A DNA stretch of 60,614 bases. Source: Marichromatium gracile. GTDB taxonomy: Bacteria > Pseudomonadota > Gammaproteobacteria > Chromatiales > Chromatiaceae. The position numbers and the translations under genes were made by a program. Of this stretch, positions 1-8,446 are shown piece by piece. The first letter of the stretch is position 1; each line of letters opens with the position of its first letter. The stretch is taken from NCBI RefSeq assembly GCF_004343155.1, contig NZ_SMDC01000017.1, forward strand, positions 1-60,614, written 5' to 3'. The notes under the pieces are model-generated. The model had not been told where the DNA came from and ran no database searches. It saw only the letters and a program-made list of their open reading frames with translations.

Positions 1-2
1 GG

Positions 3-77
3 AAACTCGCCCACATCTGCTTCGGCGTGTTCAAGAACCGTCGTCCCTACCAGCCCGATTACGCTTCTGCGGCTTGA
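3..77 (+). pseudogene. C-terminal tail of a transposase (possibly IS110-type), cut by the window edge
   Basis: An open frame enters from the left edge and stops at TGA 75-77. The 24 visible residues, reading KLAHICFGVF then KNRRPYQPDYASAA, resemble the C-terminal tail of IS110/IS116-type transposases from memory. No catalytic residues are in view, so the family call is tentative. Whether the gene is intact cannot be judged here. Confidence 0.4.
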
Positions 78-110
78 CGGGAAAGACGGTATCTTGGCGG
101 TTCAATCTTC

Positions 111-138
111 TGGCCGCTGGCCGCTGGCCGCTGGCCGC
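111..138. repeat. 7-bp tandem repeat GGCCGCT, about four units
   Basis: GGCCGCT repeats from 112 to 138 in the non-coding stretch between the transposase tail and the transketolase gene. It is a short simple repeat. The remaining bases 139-267 show no convincing gene or clear promoter. Confidence 0.7.
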
Positions 139-267
139 GCATCATCCCCGCGACGGCCGTCCGCTCATGCTAGGATTTCGCCGCCGGGCGGGGGTCGTCC
201 GGGGCGGCGGTCCGGCCTGGTCCGCGCGCGGCTTGATTTGAGGCAGGCAGTCGAGACGATCATATCT

Positions 268-1212
268 ATGGAATCCATCCCAGCGCGCCCCGGTGCCGCG
301 ACCGCGCCGGGCGACATCCGTCGTGTCGCCACCGCGATCCGGCGACGGGTGCTCGAACACACCCTCGAGAACAACGGCGGCTATCTCAGCCAGGCCTGTT
401 CCTCGGCCGAGATCCTCGCCACCCTCTATCTCGGGGTGATGCGGCTCGGGCCGAGCACGGCCCCGCCCACCCCGCGGCCCTTCGCCGGGGTGCCCGGTGC
501 GGACAATCCGCACGCCTTCACCGGCGCCGACTACAACGGCGCGCCCGCGCCCGAGCTCGATCGCTTCATCTTCTCCCCGGTGCACTATGCGCTGGTGCTC
601 TACTCGCTGTTGATCGAACTCGGTCGACTGGGGCCGGATGCGCTCGATGCGTTCAACCGCGACGGCAGCACCGTCGAGCTGATCGGTGCCGAGCACTCGC
701 CGGGTCACGAGGTCACCGCCGGGTCGCTGGGTCAGGCGTTGAGTCAGGCCGGCGGGATCGCGCTGGCGCGTCGGCTGCGCGGCGACACCGGTCGGGTGTG
801 GGTGTTCATGTCCGACGGCGAGTTCCAGGAGGGACAGACCTGGGAGGCCTTCGCCGCGCTGGCGCATCACCGGCTCGGCAACATCGGGGTCTATGTCGAC
901 GCCAACGCCCAGCAGTGCGACGGCCCGATGGACACGGTGATGACCACCGAGCCGCTGGCCGCGCGGCTGCGCGCCTTCGGCGCCGAGGTGCGCGAGGTCG
1001 ACGGTCACGACCCCGTGGCGCTGGCCGAGGCCGGGGAGGGGGTCGGGGAGGACGGCGTCCCGCGGGTGGTGATCGCCCGCACCGATCCCTGTCGCGGCAT
1101 CGACCGGTTGCGCGAGCGCTGGCCCAAGCTCCACTACGTGCGCTTCAAGAACGAGGCGGAGTTCAATCTGTATCGCGGCCTGCTCGCGGGCCTGTCCGAG
1201 GGGGATGCCTGA
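268..1212 (+). CDS. Transketolase, N-terminal (TPP-binding) subunit of a split enzyme
   Basis: Encodes 314 aa matching the thiamine-diphosphate half of transketolase. The TPP/Mg2+ motif is visible as SDGEFQEGQTWEA near residue 180, followed by the acidic/Asn part NIGVYVDANAQQCDG. The upstream GSLGQALSQAGGIALA is also typical. The start at 268 is chosen because MESIPARPG leads into a normal transketolase N-terminus, while the 58 codons before it are low-complexity. It overlaps the next gene as TGATG, so the two halves should be translated together and form one enzyme. It transfers two-carbon ketol units between sugar phosphates; the exact substrate is unknown. Confidence 0.9.
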   Translation: MESIPARPGAATAPGDIRRVATAIRRRVLEHTLENNGGYLSQACSSAEILATLYLGVMRLGPSTAPPTPRPFAGVPGADNPHAFTGADYNGAPAPELDRFIFSPVHYALVLYSLLIELGRLGPDALDAFNRDGSTVELIGAEHSPGHEVTAGSLGQALSQAGGIALARRLRGDTGRVWVFMSDGEFQEGQTWEAFAALAHHRLGNIGVYVDANAQQCDGPMDTVMTTEPLAARLRAFGAEVREVDGHDPVALAEAGEGVGEDGVPRVVIARTDPCRGIDRLRERWPKLHYVRFKNEAEFNLYRGLLAGLSEGDA

Positions 1213-2219
1213 TGGAGATCGTGCAGCGGCCGCACCGCGACAACCTGGTGCGCTGGGCCGAGCAGCGGCCCGAGGTGCTGGTGCTCTCGGCCGACCTGAC
1301 CAGCTCGTGCGAGGCCGACGGCTTCCGCGACGCCTATCCCGAGCGCTTCTTCTCGATGGGCATGGCCGAGCAGAACATGATGGGCTTCGCCGCCGGGTTG
1401 GCGCGCGAGGGCTTCTTCCCCTATGTCCACACCTTCGCGGTCTTCGTCTCGCGCCGCCCCTTCGACCAGGTGGCGATGTCGATCGCCTACCCGAATCTGC
1501 CGGTGCGACTGATCGGCTTCCTGCCGGGGATCACCACCCCGGGCGGCGTCACCCACCAGGCGGTCGACGACATCGGGCTGATGCGTCTGCTGCCGAACAT
1601 GACGGTGCTCGAGTGCGGGGACGCCACCGAGGTCGAGCAGGTGCTCGACCTCGCCCAGGCGGTGCCGGGGCCGGTCTATGTGCGCATGCTGCGCGGCGAG
1701 GTGCCGCGGCTGTTCGACCCCGCCGAGCCGATGGTGCTGGGGCGGGCGCGGCTGCTCGGCGAGGGCGAGGACCTGATCGTGCTCTCCTCCGGGATCTGCA
1801 CCGAGGAGGCGCTGCGCGCCACCGGCGCGTTGCGCGCCCACGGGCTCTCGGTCGGTCATCTGCACGTCTCCACCCTCAAGCCGTTCGACGACCCCCGGGT
1901 GCGCGCGGCGCTCGCCAGCGCCCGGCTCGGGGTCATCACCCTGGAGAACCACAGCATCGTCGGCGGGCTCGGCTCGGCGGTGGCCGAGCTCATGGCCGAG
2001 CGCGGCATCGGCGCCCGGCTGATCCGTCTCGGGCTGCGCGACACCTATGCCCACGGCGCCAGTCGTCAGTACCTGATGCGCGAGTACGGGCTCGACGCCA
2101 TGGCCCTGGTGCGCGCCGCCGAGCGGCTGGTCGGTGAGCCGCTGGGCATCGACGAGGACGCACTCGCCGCGGTGCGCCTGGAGACCATGGGGCGCGCCGA
2201 GCGGACCGAGGACCTCTGA
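1212..2219 (+). CDS. Transketolase, C-terminal (pyrimidine-binding) subunit
   Basis: The 335-aa partner of the preceding gene; its ATG overlaps the upstream stop. It has the pyrimidine-binding domain with the catalytic glutamate in GMAEQNMMGFAAGLA (about residue 55) and a C-terminal transketolase domain (LSSGICTEEAL, VITLENHSIVGGLGSAVAEL). Split transketolases occur in Calvin-cycle-related, apiose and other sugar pathways. The downstream RuBisCO-like gene hints at a special carbon pathway rather than housekeeping pentose phosphate turnover; that is inference. Confidence 0.9.
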   Translation: MEIVQRPHRDNLVRWAEQRPEVLVLSADLTSSCEADGFRDAYPERFFSMGMAEQNMMGFAAGLAREGFFPYVHTFAVFVSRRPFDQVAMSIAYPNLPVRLIGFLPGITTPGGVTHQAVDDIGLMRLLPNMTVLECGDATEVEQVLDLAQAVPGPVYVRMLRGEVPRLFDPAEPMVLGRARLLGEGEDLIVLSSGICTEEALRATGALRAHGLSVGHLHVSTLKPFDDPRVRAALASARLGVITLENHSIVGGLGSAVAELMAERGIGARLIRLGLRDTYAHGASRQYLMREYGLDAMALVRAAERLVGEPLGIDEDALAAVRLETMGRAERTEDL

Positions 2220-2223
2220 GGTC

Positions 2224-2817
2224 GTGGCGCCCGTGCTCGAGACCGCGCGGCTGCGGCTGCGTCAGTGGCACGGGCGCGACCTCGCCCCCTTCGCCGCGCT
2301 CAACGCCGATCCCCGGGTGATGGCCTGGCTGCCGCGTCCGCTCAGTCGCGCCGAGAGCGCGGCCATGGCGGCGCGCTGCCGGCGCTTGATCGCCGTCCAG
2401 GGCTGGGGCTTCTGGGCCGTGGAGACGCGCGCCGAGGGTGCTTTTCTCGGGCTCGTCGGGCTGCATCGCTGTGGCGTCGAGCTGCCTTTCGCACCCGCCG
2501 TCGAGATCGGCTGGCGTCTGGCCCGTCACGCCTGGGGCCAGGGCTATGCCGGCGAGGCGGCGCGCGCGGCGCTGGGCTTCGGCTTCACGCGTCTCGGGCT
2601 CGACGAGATCGTCGCCTTCACCAGTCTCCACAACCAGCGCTCGCTGGCGCTGATGGCGCGTCTCGGCATGCGCGCCGATCCCCAACCCTTCGAGCACCCG
2701 GCGCTGCCGCCGGGACACCGCCTGCGCGCGCACCGGCTGTGTCGTCTGGCGCGCGCCGACTGGCGCGACACGGCGGCGTCCGACCCGGCGCGCGACCATC
2801 GGGGCGGGATCGGCTAG
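2224..2817 (+). CDS. GNAT family N-acetyltransferase (RimJ/RimL-like)
   Basis: Encodes about 197 aa. The N-terminal LETARLRLRQW and FWAVETRAEGAFLGLVGLHR lead to the acetyl-CoA loop in RHAWGQGYAGEAARAAL, then GLDEIVAFTSLHNQRSLALMARLGM, a classic Acetyltransf_3 pattern. The GTG at 2224 is used because it starts just after the upstream stop; GTG 2233 is an alternative with better Shine-Dalgarno spacing. The substrate cannot be told. It sits between the split transketolase and the RuBisCO-like gene in the same orientation. Confidence 0.85.
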   Translation: MAPVLETARLRLRQWHGRDLAPFAALNADPRVMAWLPRPLSRAESAAMAARCRRLIAVQGWGFWAVETRAEGAFLGLVGLHRCGVELPFAPAVEIGWRLARHAWGQGYAGEAARAALGFGFTRLGLDEIVAFTSLHNQRSLALMARLGMRADPQPFEHPALPPGHRLRAHRLCRLARADWRDTAASDPARDHRGGIG

Positions 2818-2852
2818 TCTATGGCCCTCGATCGTCACCGGACCCCATCGTC

Positions 2853-3986
2853 ATGCAGGACAGCACCCGGCTCGCGCTGAGCGGCGAGCGACTGACCGCC
2901 ACCTATCACCTGCGTGCGAGCGCCGCCGAGGCCGAGGCGCGCGCGCGGGCGATCTGCGTCGAGCAGACCGTCGAGTTCCCCCCCGAGCTGATCGCCGAGA
3001 CCGCGATCCATGATCAGGTCATCGGTGAGGTGCGCGCGCTGCGCCCGCTCGCGCCGGGGCGCTTCGAGCTGGTGGTGGCCTATCCGGTGGAAGCGGCGGG
3101 GGCCGAGCTGACCCAGCTGATCAATCTGCTGTTCGGCAACATCAGCATCCAGCCTGGGGTGCGGCTGGTCGATCTCGAGTTGCCGCCGGGGCTCGCCGCC
3201 GGTTATCGCGGTCCGCGCTTCGGGCGCGAGGGGCTGCGTGCCTGTTGCGGCGATCCGGCGCGCCCGCTGCTCTGCACCGCGCTCAAGCCGATGGGGCGCT
3301 CGCCCGCCGAGCTGGCCGAGCTGGCCTACCGGCTGGCGCGCGGCGGCATCGACCTGATCAAGGACGACCACGGGCTCACCGATCAGTCCTTCTGTCGCTT
3401 CGAGCCCCGGGTGCGGCTGTGCGCCGAGGCGGTGGCCCGCGCCAACCGCGAGTGCGGCGGTCACACCCGCTATCTGCCCAATGTCACCGCCCCGGCCGGC
3501 GAGCTGAGGGCGCGCGCGCAGCTGGCGCGTGCGGTCGGTGCCGGCGGGTTGCTGGTCTGTCCCGGGCTGGTCGGGTTCGATGCCATGCGCGCGCTGGCCG
3601 ATGACGACACCCTGGGGCTGCCGATCCTCGCCCATCCCGCCTTCCAGGGCGCGCACTGCGCCAACCCCGACGGCGGGCTCGCCCACGGCGTGCTCTATGG
3701 CCTGTTCAACCGGCTGGCCGGGGCCGATGCGACCATCTTCCCGAGCTGGGGCGGGCGTTTCGCCTATACCGCGGAGGAATGTCGTGCGCTGGTCGCCGGT
3801 GCCAGCCGTCCCTTCGCCGGGCTGCGCCCGATCCTCCCGGTCCCGGCCGGCGGGATGCGGCTCGATCGGGTCGGCGAACTACTCGAATTCTATGGTCGCG
3901 ACGCCATTCTCTTGATCGGGGGCGATCTGCATCGCGGAGACCTGAGCGCCAACTGCGCCAGGTTCGTCGCCGCCGCGACGGCCTGA
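2853..3986 (+). CDS. RuBisCO-like protein (type IV)
   Basis: Encodes 377 aa, shorter than a RuBisCO large subunit (about 470). RuBisCO landmarks are present: NLLFGN, the KP motif in ALKPMG (K145) and the carbamate lysine in DLIKDDHGL (K170). The usual KDDE reads KDDH, and the loop-6 lysine region is replaced by FPSWGGRF, so CO2 fixation is not expected. Type IV proteins do isomerase or decarboxylase chemistry in methionine salvage or acid-sugar catabolism. The KDDHGL variant recalls the NonPhoto-type decarboxylating enzymes (family memory, not tested). It likely forms an operon with the upstream split transketolase. Confidence 0.88.
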   Translation: MQDSTRLALSGERLTATYHLRASAAEAEARARAICVEQTVEFPPELIAETAIHDQVIGEVRALRPLAPGRFELVVAYPVEAAGAELTQLINLLFGNISIQPGVRLVDLELPPGLAAGYRGPRFGREGLRACCGDPARPLLCTALKPMGRSPAELAELAYRLARGGIDLIKDDHGLTDQSFCRFEPRVRLCAEAVARANRECGGHTRYLPNVTAPAGELRARAQLARAVGAGGLLVCPGLVGFDAMRALADDDTLGLPILAHPAFQGAHCANPDGGLAHGVLYGLFNRLAGADATIFPSWGGRFAYTAEECRALVAGASRPFAGLRPILPVPAGGMRLDRVGELLEFYGRDAILLIGGDLHRGDLSANCARFVAAATA

Positions 3987-4107
3987 GGCCGGTGCCGGGG
4001 ACGGGCACGACGACCATGCACGAGGGAACGGAGACCCACCGCCGTCCGCTCCGTTGTCGTCATCCGGCGTGCGCCCCTGCGCATGCCCTGCCCGGAGGTG
4101 ATTGCCC

Positions 4108-6048
4108 GTGATACGCTGGTTCCCGAGCCGGTCGACTCGAACACATCCGCTGCTCGGTCGGCGCGCCCTGGTCTTCGCCCTGGCCAGCGCCCTCTGTCTG
4201 ACGCTGGCGCTGGGCATCGTCTACGGGCGCGAACCGGTCTATCGCGCCACCGCTTCGGTGCTCACGGTCAAGCCCAAGGCGGTCGATGCACCGAGCGCTA
4301 CCGCCGATCCCGAACACGTGATGATCCAGCGTCGGCTGCTGCTCGGCGAGTCGCTGCTCGGTCGGCTCGCCATCGATCTGGCCGAGGCCGGGCTGGCGGT
4401 CGATGTGGCGGCGCTGCGCACGCGGCTCGCCGTCGAGCCGATCCCCGAGACCAACCTGCTCGAACTGCGCGCCGAGGGCGGTGACCCGGAGCGTCTGGCG
4501 GCGATCGTCAATCACTGGGTGCGGGCCTACGAACGGCTGCGCGCCGAGCAGGTCTCGGCCAGCGCCGGGCGCACCACCACCGAGCTCGAAGAGGAACAGG
4601 CGCGGCTGGAGCGGCGCATCGAGTCGGCGCGCGCCGAACTCGAGACCTTCGCCGCCGAGCACGACATCGTCGGCATCGAGCGCGCCGAGAGTCGCGCGCT
4701 CGCCGAGCTCGAGGATCTCAACGACGCACTCGGCAAGGCGCGCAACCGCGAGGTCGAGGCACTCGCCCGGCTGCGTGCGCTCGACGAGGCGGTGGCGCGC
4801 GGCGAGCGACTGATCCCGCGCGAGCAGCAGAACGACATCGCCCGGCTGCAACGCTATGTCGAGCGTGGCCGCGAGCGGCTCGATCAGCTCTATGCCCGCT
4901 ACACCCAGGCCTATATCGATCGCGATCCGGCGTTGCGCGATCTGCCCGGCGAGCAGGCCGCGCTCGAGCAGTCGTTGGAGCGTGCGCTGCTGGTCGCGCG
5001 CATCACTGTCCGCGACGAGGCCCGTCAGGAGCTGGATGCGGCACGCGAGACCGTCGCCCTGCTCGAGGACGATCTCGATCGTCAGCAGCGCGCGGTGCAG
5101 ACCTTCTCGCGCCACTTCGCCACCTTCGAGGGGCTGCGCGAGGGACTCGACGGGCTCGAGACGCGTTTTGCCGAGAACGCCCAGCGACTCGCCGAGATCG
5201 CGCTGCGCGACTTCGAGCAGTATCCGCCGATCCAGGTGGTCGAGTGGGCCTATGCGCCGAGCGCGCCGATTCGCCCCGACTATGCCCGCGATCTGCCGAT
5301 CGCACTCGCCGCCGCGCTCCTCGCCGCGCTCTTCCTGACCTGGCTGACCGACTATCTCGGCGAGCGCTCCACGGCGCCGCGGGTCTCCTATCTCGGGGTG
5401 CGCATCGAGCGTGGCGAGGACGGTGACGGGGTGCGCCTGGTCGAATCCGCAGCGCCGGCGCCCGAGGACGGTGCCGGGCAGTCGGCGACGCTCGAGGCGC
5501 CGCGCGCGCGCGCGGCGGTGATCGACCTGCCGCGGTTGCCACGGCTGCTCGATCCGGCCGAGATCGAGCTGCTGTTGCGTGATGTCGATACCGAGGTGCG
5601 TGGTCACTGCGCGCTCTTGCTCTCGGGGGTCACCCCGGCGGAGCTGATGCTGCTCGATCGCGACTGCTTCGACCCGGTCGCGGGCACGCTCTCGGTGCCG
5701 GGCGCGGGGCGGCGCGAGCTGGCGCTCGCGCCCGGGGCCTGGGGCCGGCTCGAACCGCTGCTCGATGGTCTGAGACGCGGTATCGGGCCACTCGCCGCCG
5801 AGCGACTCGACCGTGCGCTGGGCAAGGCCGCCGGGGCCTCGATGTTGCCTGAGCGGCGTGGGGTCGACGCCCAGGCGCTGTGGCACAGTTATCTGGTGTA
5901 TCTGGCGCACCAGGGCGCCGATTTCGAGTGGTTGCAGCGTCGGGTCGGTCCGCTGGCCCCGGAGCTGCGCTCGGCGTTGCGCAAGTTCATGGTGGCCGGT
6001 GAGCGCGGCGAGGGGATCGACTGGGTCCATCCGGTCTTGCGTGACTGA
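4108..6048 (+). CDS. Wzz/GumC-like membrane protein with a tyrosine-recombinase-like C-terminal domain
   Basis: Encodes 646 aa. A GTG start at 4108 has GGAGG nine bases upstream. TM1 is at about residues 18-38, followed by a long coiled-coil rich periplasmic region (about 55-390) and TM2 at about 394-412 (IALAAALLAALFLTWLTDYL), the layout of polysaccharide co-polymerases that set O-antigen or exopolysaccharide chain length. Unusually, about 190 residues follow TM2 and resemble a degenerate tyrosine-recombinase catalytic domain (LLLSGVTPAELMLLDRDCF; LWHSYLVYLAHQGADFEWLQ). The catalytic arginines and tyrosine are not recognisable, so this domain is probably structural or regulatory. No glycosyltransferases are adjacent. 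Confidence 0.75.
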   Translation: MIRWFPSRSTRTHPLLGRRALVFALASALCLTLALGIVYGREPVYRATASVLTVKPKAVDAPSATADPEHVMIQRRLLLGESLLGRLAIDLAEAGLAVDVAALRTRLAVEPIPETNLLELRAEGGDPERLAAIVNHWVRAYERLRAEQVSASAGRTTTELEEEQARLERRIESARAELETFAAEHDIVGIERAESRALAELEDLNDALGKARNREVEALARLRALDEAVARGERLIPREQQNDIARLQRYVERGRERLDQLYARYTQAYIDRDPALRDLPGEQAALEQSLERALLVARITVRDEARQELDAARETVALLEDDLDRQQRAVQTFSRHFATFEGLREGLDGLETRFAENAQRLAEIALRDFEQYPPIQVVEWAYAPSAPIRPDYARDLPIALAAALLAALFLTWLTDYLGERSTAPRVSYLGVRIERGEDGDGVRLVESAAPAPEDGAGQSATLEAPRARAAVIDLPRLPRLLDPAEIELLLRDVDTEVRGHCALLLSGVTPAELMLLDRDCFDPVAGTLSVPGAGRRELALAPGAWGRLEPLLDGLRRGIGPLAAERLDRALGKAAGASMLPERRGVDAQALWHSYLVYLAHQGADFEWLQRRVGPLAPELRSALRKFMVAGERGEGIDWVHPVLRD

Positions 6049-6068
6049 CAATCGATGGAGGGTTGGAG

Positions 6069-6635
6069 ATGGCACTGAGGATCAAGAGTCACTGGTCGGA
6101 CCCGGACCGTGCGCGCTCGCTCGACGAGGTCGCCGGCGCGCTGGCCTTCATCGCCTGGCGCATCGCCCTCGATCGCGCGATCAACCTGCACTGCGAGCGC
6201 TTCGTCTATCGCGACGACGCCCAGCGTCTGGCGGTGATCGAGGAGTATCTGGTGTTCCTCATCCAGATCGCCGATCGGCTCGCCCATGCCCGTCTCGACG
6301 AGGACCGGCGGCGCGACCTGATCACCGGGTTCGCGCGTCGGGTCTTCGATCACGTCCAGGACAACGCCACCGACCTGCTCGGGCCGGGGGCGCACGGCGC
6401 GGCCTTCATCGAGCGGCTCAACGCCCGCTCCGGGGAGTATGCCGAGTACGGCTTCACCGACGAGGGACCGAGCTATGCGCTGCTGCGGCACCTCGGCTTC
6501 GAGATCCAGCGCCTGATGGGCGAGGGGCAGGAGAATCGCTGGGTGATCGATCAGGTGATGGACCAGGACGGCTGGGAGGCTTACCGCCGCTTCGATCGCG
6601 CCTTCGCTGACCTGTTCGAGTCCGACCCCGTCTGA
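6069..6635 (+). CDS. Conserved protein of unknown function
   Basis: Encodes 188 aa starting at ATG 6069, with GGAGG seven bases upstream, 20 bp after the Wzz-like gene, so probably co-transcribed. The protein is helical and acidic, soluble, without signal peptide or membrane segment. Sequence marks include HVQDNATDLLGPGAHGAAF and EYAEYGFTDEGPSYALLRHL. I do not recognise the family. Its 3' end overlaps the convergent EamA gene by about 55 bp. Confidence 0.8.
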   Translation: MALRIKSHWSDPDRARSLDEVAGALAFIAWRIALDRAINLHCERFVYRDDAQRLAVIEEYLVFLIQIADRLAHARLDEDRRRDLITGFARRVFDHVQDNATDLLGPGAHGAAFIERLNARSGEYAEYGFTDEGPSYALLRHLGFEIQRLMGEGQENRWVIDQVMDQDGWEAYRRFDRAFADLFESDPV

Positions 6636-7525
6636 TCCGCTCCGGCGTCGCGCTCGCGGCGCGCCAGCGCCATGCCGCCGAGGATCAGCGCCAGGGCGAG
6701 CAGGTGGCGGGAGGCGAGCGGCTCGCCGAGCAGTCCCACCCCCACCCCCAGCGCCCACAGCGGGATCAGATAGTTGAGCTGGGAGACGAAGGCCGCGCCG
6801 GCGCGCTTGACCAGTCGCATGTAGAGGATCGCTGCGAGCGCGGTCGAACCGCCGCCGAGGGCGAGCAGTGCCAGCAGGTGGCGCTCCTCGGGGTGGATTG
6901 CGGTCGGTGTCGCCGGCAGTGCGAGCAGTGTCGGCAGCAACATCAGGGTCGCCAGGGTGGTGGTTGCCGCGGCGCTGTAGAGGGCGTCGCTCGGAGGCCG
7001 CAGTCGCGTCAGGATGGCGGCCACGGCATAGCTGCAGACGCCGAGCAGGATCACTCCCATCGCCGGCAGTCGCGCCGGGTCGACATCGCCCCAGGCCGCC
7101 GGTCCAATGAGCACCACGATCCCACAGAAGCCGACGAGGAAGCCGCCGGCGCGGTGTCGGGTGATGCGCTCGCCGGGTACGAGATAGTGCGCCATGCCGA
7201 GGGTGGCCAGCGGCATCGTCGCCATCAGGATGCCGGCCTGGGCGCTGGCGATCGTCTGCTGTCCCCAGGTCACCAGCGAATAGGGCAGGGCGTTGCCGAA
7301 CAGCGCGATCAGCACATAGGCGCCCCACAGCCGTGCGCTGTGCGCCGGACGGCGGGCGAACAGCAGCGCCGCCGGGAGCAGCAGGGCGCAGGCGATCAGC
7401 AGCCGGGCGGCGACCACCAGCTGAACCGGCAGCGCCTCGACGCCGATCCCGGTGAGCGCGAAGGCCGAGCCCCAGAGTGCGGTGAGCGCGAGGAGCAGCA
7501 GCCAGTCGGTCGGGCGGTGGTGCAT
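6581..7525 (-). CDS. EamA/DMT-family transporter
   Basis: Encodes 314 aa with about ten hydrophobic segments in two EamA repeats (LLLLALTALWGSAFALTGIG near the start; second repeat from about residue 150). This is a drug/metabolite-transporter superfamily inner-membrane protein, probably an exporter of amino acids or metabolites. The last 20 residues are charged and cytosolic. It is convergent with the 188-aa gene and overlaps its 3' end. Confidence 0.88.
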   Translation of the reverse strand: MHHRPTDWLLLLALTALWGSAFALTGIGVEALPVQLVVAARLLIACALLLPAALLFARRPAHSARLWGAYVLIALFGNALPYSLVTWGQQTIASAQAGILMATMPLATLGMAHYLVPGERITRHRAGGFLVGFCGIVVLIGPAAWGDVDPARLPAMGVILLGVCSYAVAAILTRLRPPSDALYSAAATTTLATLMLLPTLLALPATPTAIHPEERHLLALLALGGGSTALAAILYMRLVKRAGAAFVSQLNYLIPLWALGVGVGLLGEPLASRHLLALALILGGMALARRERDAGADQTGSDSNRSAKARSKRR

Positions 7526-7894
7526 GGGGCAGGAGCCTGGGCGGTTCGATCAAGGGGGGCGGTATGTCATGGTGCGGGCTCGGGCGCGCGTCGCCCCATT
7601 TCGGGGCCGATGGGGCACGGGCGATGCTCGCAATCGCTGATCCGGGTCATTGTCGGAGCGTGCAAATCCATTGCAACGGTTGTGGTTGGGGGTTTTGCCC
7701 TTGCTTTTCGCCGGTCCCGGCATCATGATCCACGGCACTGCCGCAGTCCATCGCACCGCGTCCGTTCTCCTCCCCGGAGAAGCTCCTGAGACGCCATCAC
7801 AGTCGATGCGGTAGCCCTCATAGCGAATCCACTCGGTCGCCGACATCGCGGTCTGTATCTTCCGCCTGGACCGAGTCTTGGGAGAAGATCAAGT
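7526..7894. other. Intergenic region, no gene seen
   Basis: A 369-bp gap between divergent genes. It should hold the promoters of the transporter (minus) and the S30AE-like gene (plus). I see no clear -35/-10 pair, repeat or RNA structure beyond a short GC-rich hairpin near 7590-7615 (CCCCAT and ATGGGG arms). The sequence GGGAGAAG just before 7895 is the ribosome binding site of the next gene. Confidence 0.4.
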
Positions 7895-8254
7895 ATGTCC
7901 ATTAAGATAGGCGGCGACACTCTCGCGCTCGATGCCGATATTCGTCGTCAGATTGAATCCGAGGCCAAGAAGCTCGAGGATCGCTTCACCGATGAGCGGA
8001 TCGAGACGCAGGCCACCATCCAGGAGGAGTTCGACCGGTTGCACGGTCATCGCGTGCGCTGTGAACTCCGCATCAAACTCGCGCAGGGTCGCCAGTTGGT
8101 GGTGCGCGATGCCAGCAAGACCGCCGTCGAGGCGATCACCGGGGTGTTCGGCGCGGCGCGGCGCAGCGTGCGTCGGGTGCGCTGGCAGGGTGTGCTCGAG
8201 CGGACACCGGCCGGTCAGTCCGGCGAGCACGCCACCGAGATGGCTGGTCACTGA
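7895..8254 (+). CDS. Small S30AE/HPF-like protein (putative ribosome-associated factor)
   Basis: Encodes 119 aa. The pattern MSIKIGGDTLALDADIRRQI, then LEDRFTDERIETQATIQEEF and CELRIKLAQGRQLVVRDASK, has the beta-alpha-beta-beta-beta-alpha look of hibernation-promoting factor (short HPF/YfiA). Conservation is weak, so ribosome binding is a fold-level guess. GGAGAAG lies 5-11 bases upstream of ATG. Confidence 0.55.
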   Translation: MSIKIGGDTLALDADIRRQIESEAKKLEDRFTDERIETQATIQEEFDRLHGHRVRCELRIKLAQGRQLVVRDASKTAVEAITGVFGAARRSVRRVRWQGVLERTPAGQSGEHATEMAGH

Positions 8255-8446
8255 ACCGGCCTCGTGCCGGGATGAGCGCCGCCATCCCGGCCGCTCCCGC
8301 CACCCCGCCCGGGCTTCGCTCTGTCCCTCACCGTCCCCACATCCTTCGCCATGGGCGGACGCGGGTATGCGTATCCGGCGTCCGCGTCGACTTCGAGCGA
8401 TCGTCGTGCGCGGTGGTCGCGACCGTAGAACAGGAGTTACTCGAAC

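Noticed and set aside
4060-6075. 671-aa minus-strand open frame across the Wzz-like gene
   Set aside because: Arg/Gln/Asp-rich shadow typical of high-GC antisense frames; the plus-strand gene has a ribosome site and recognisable domains.
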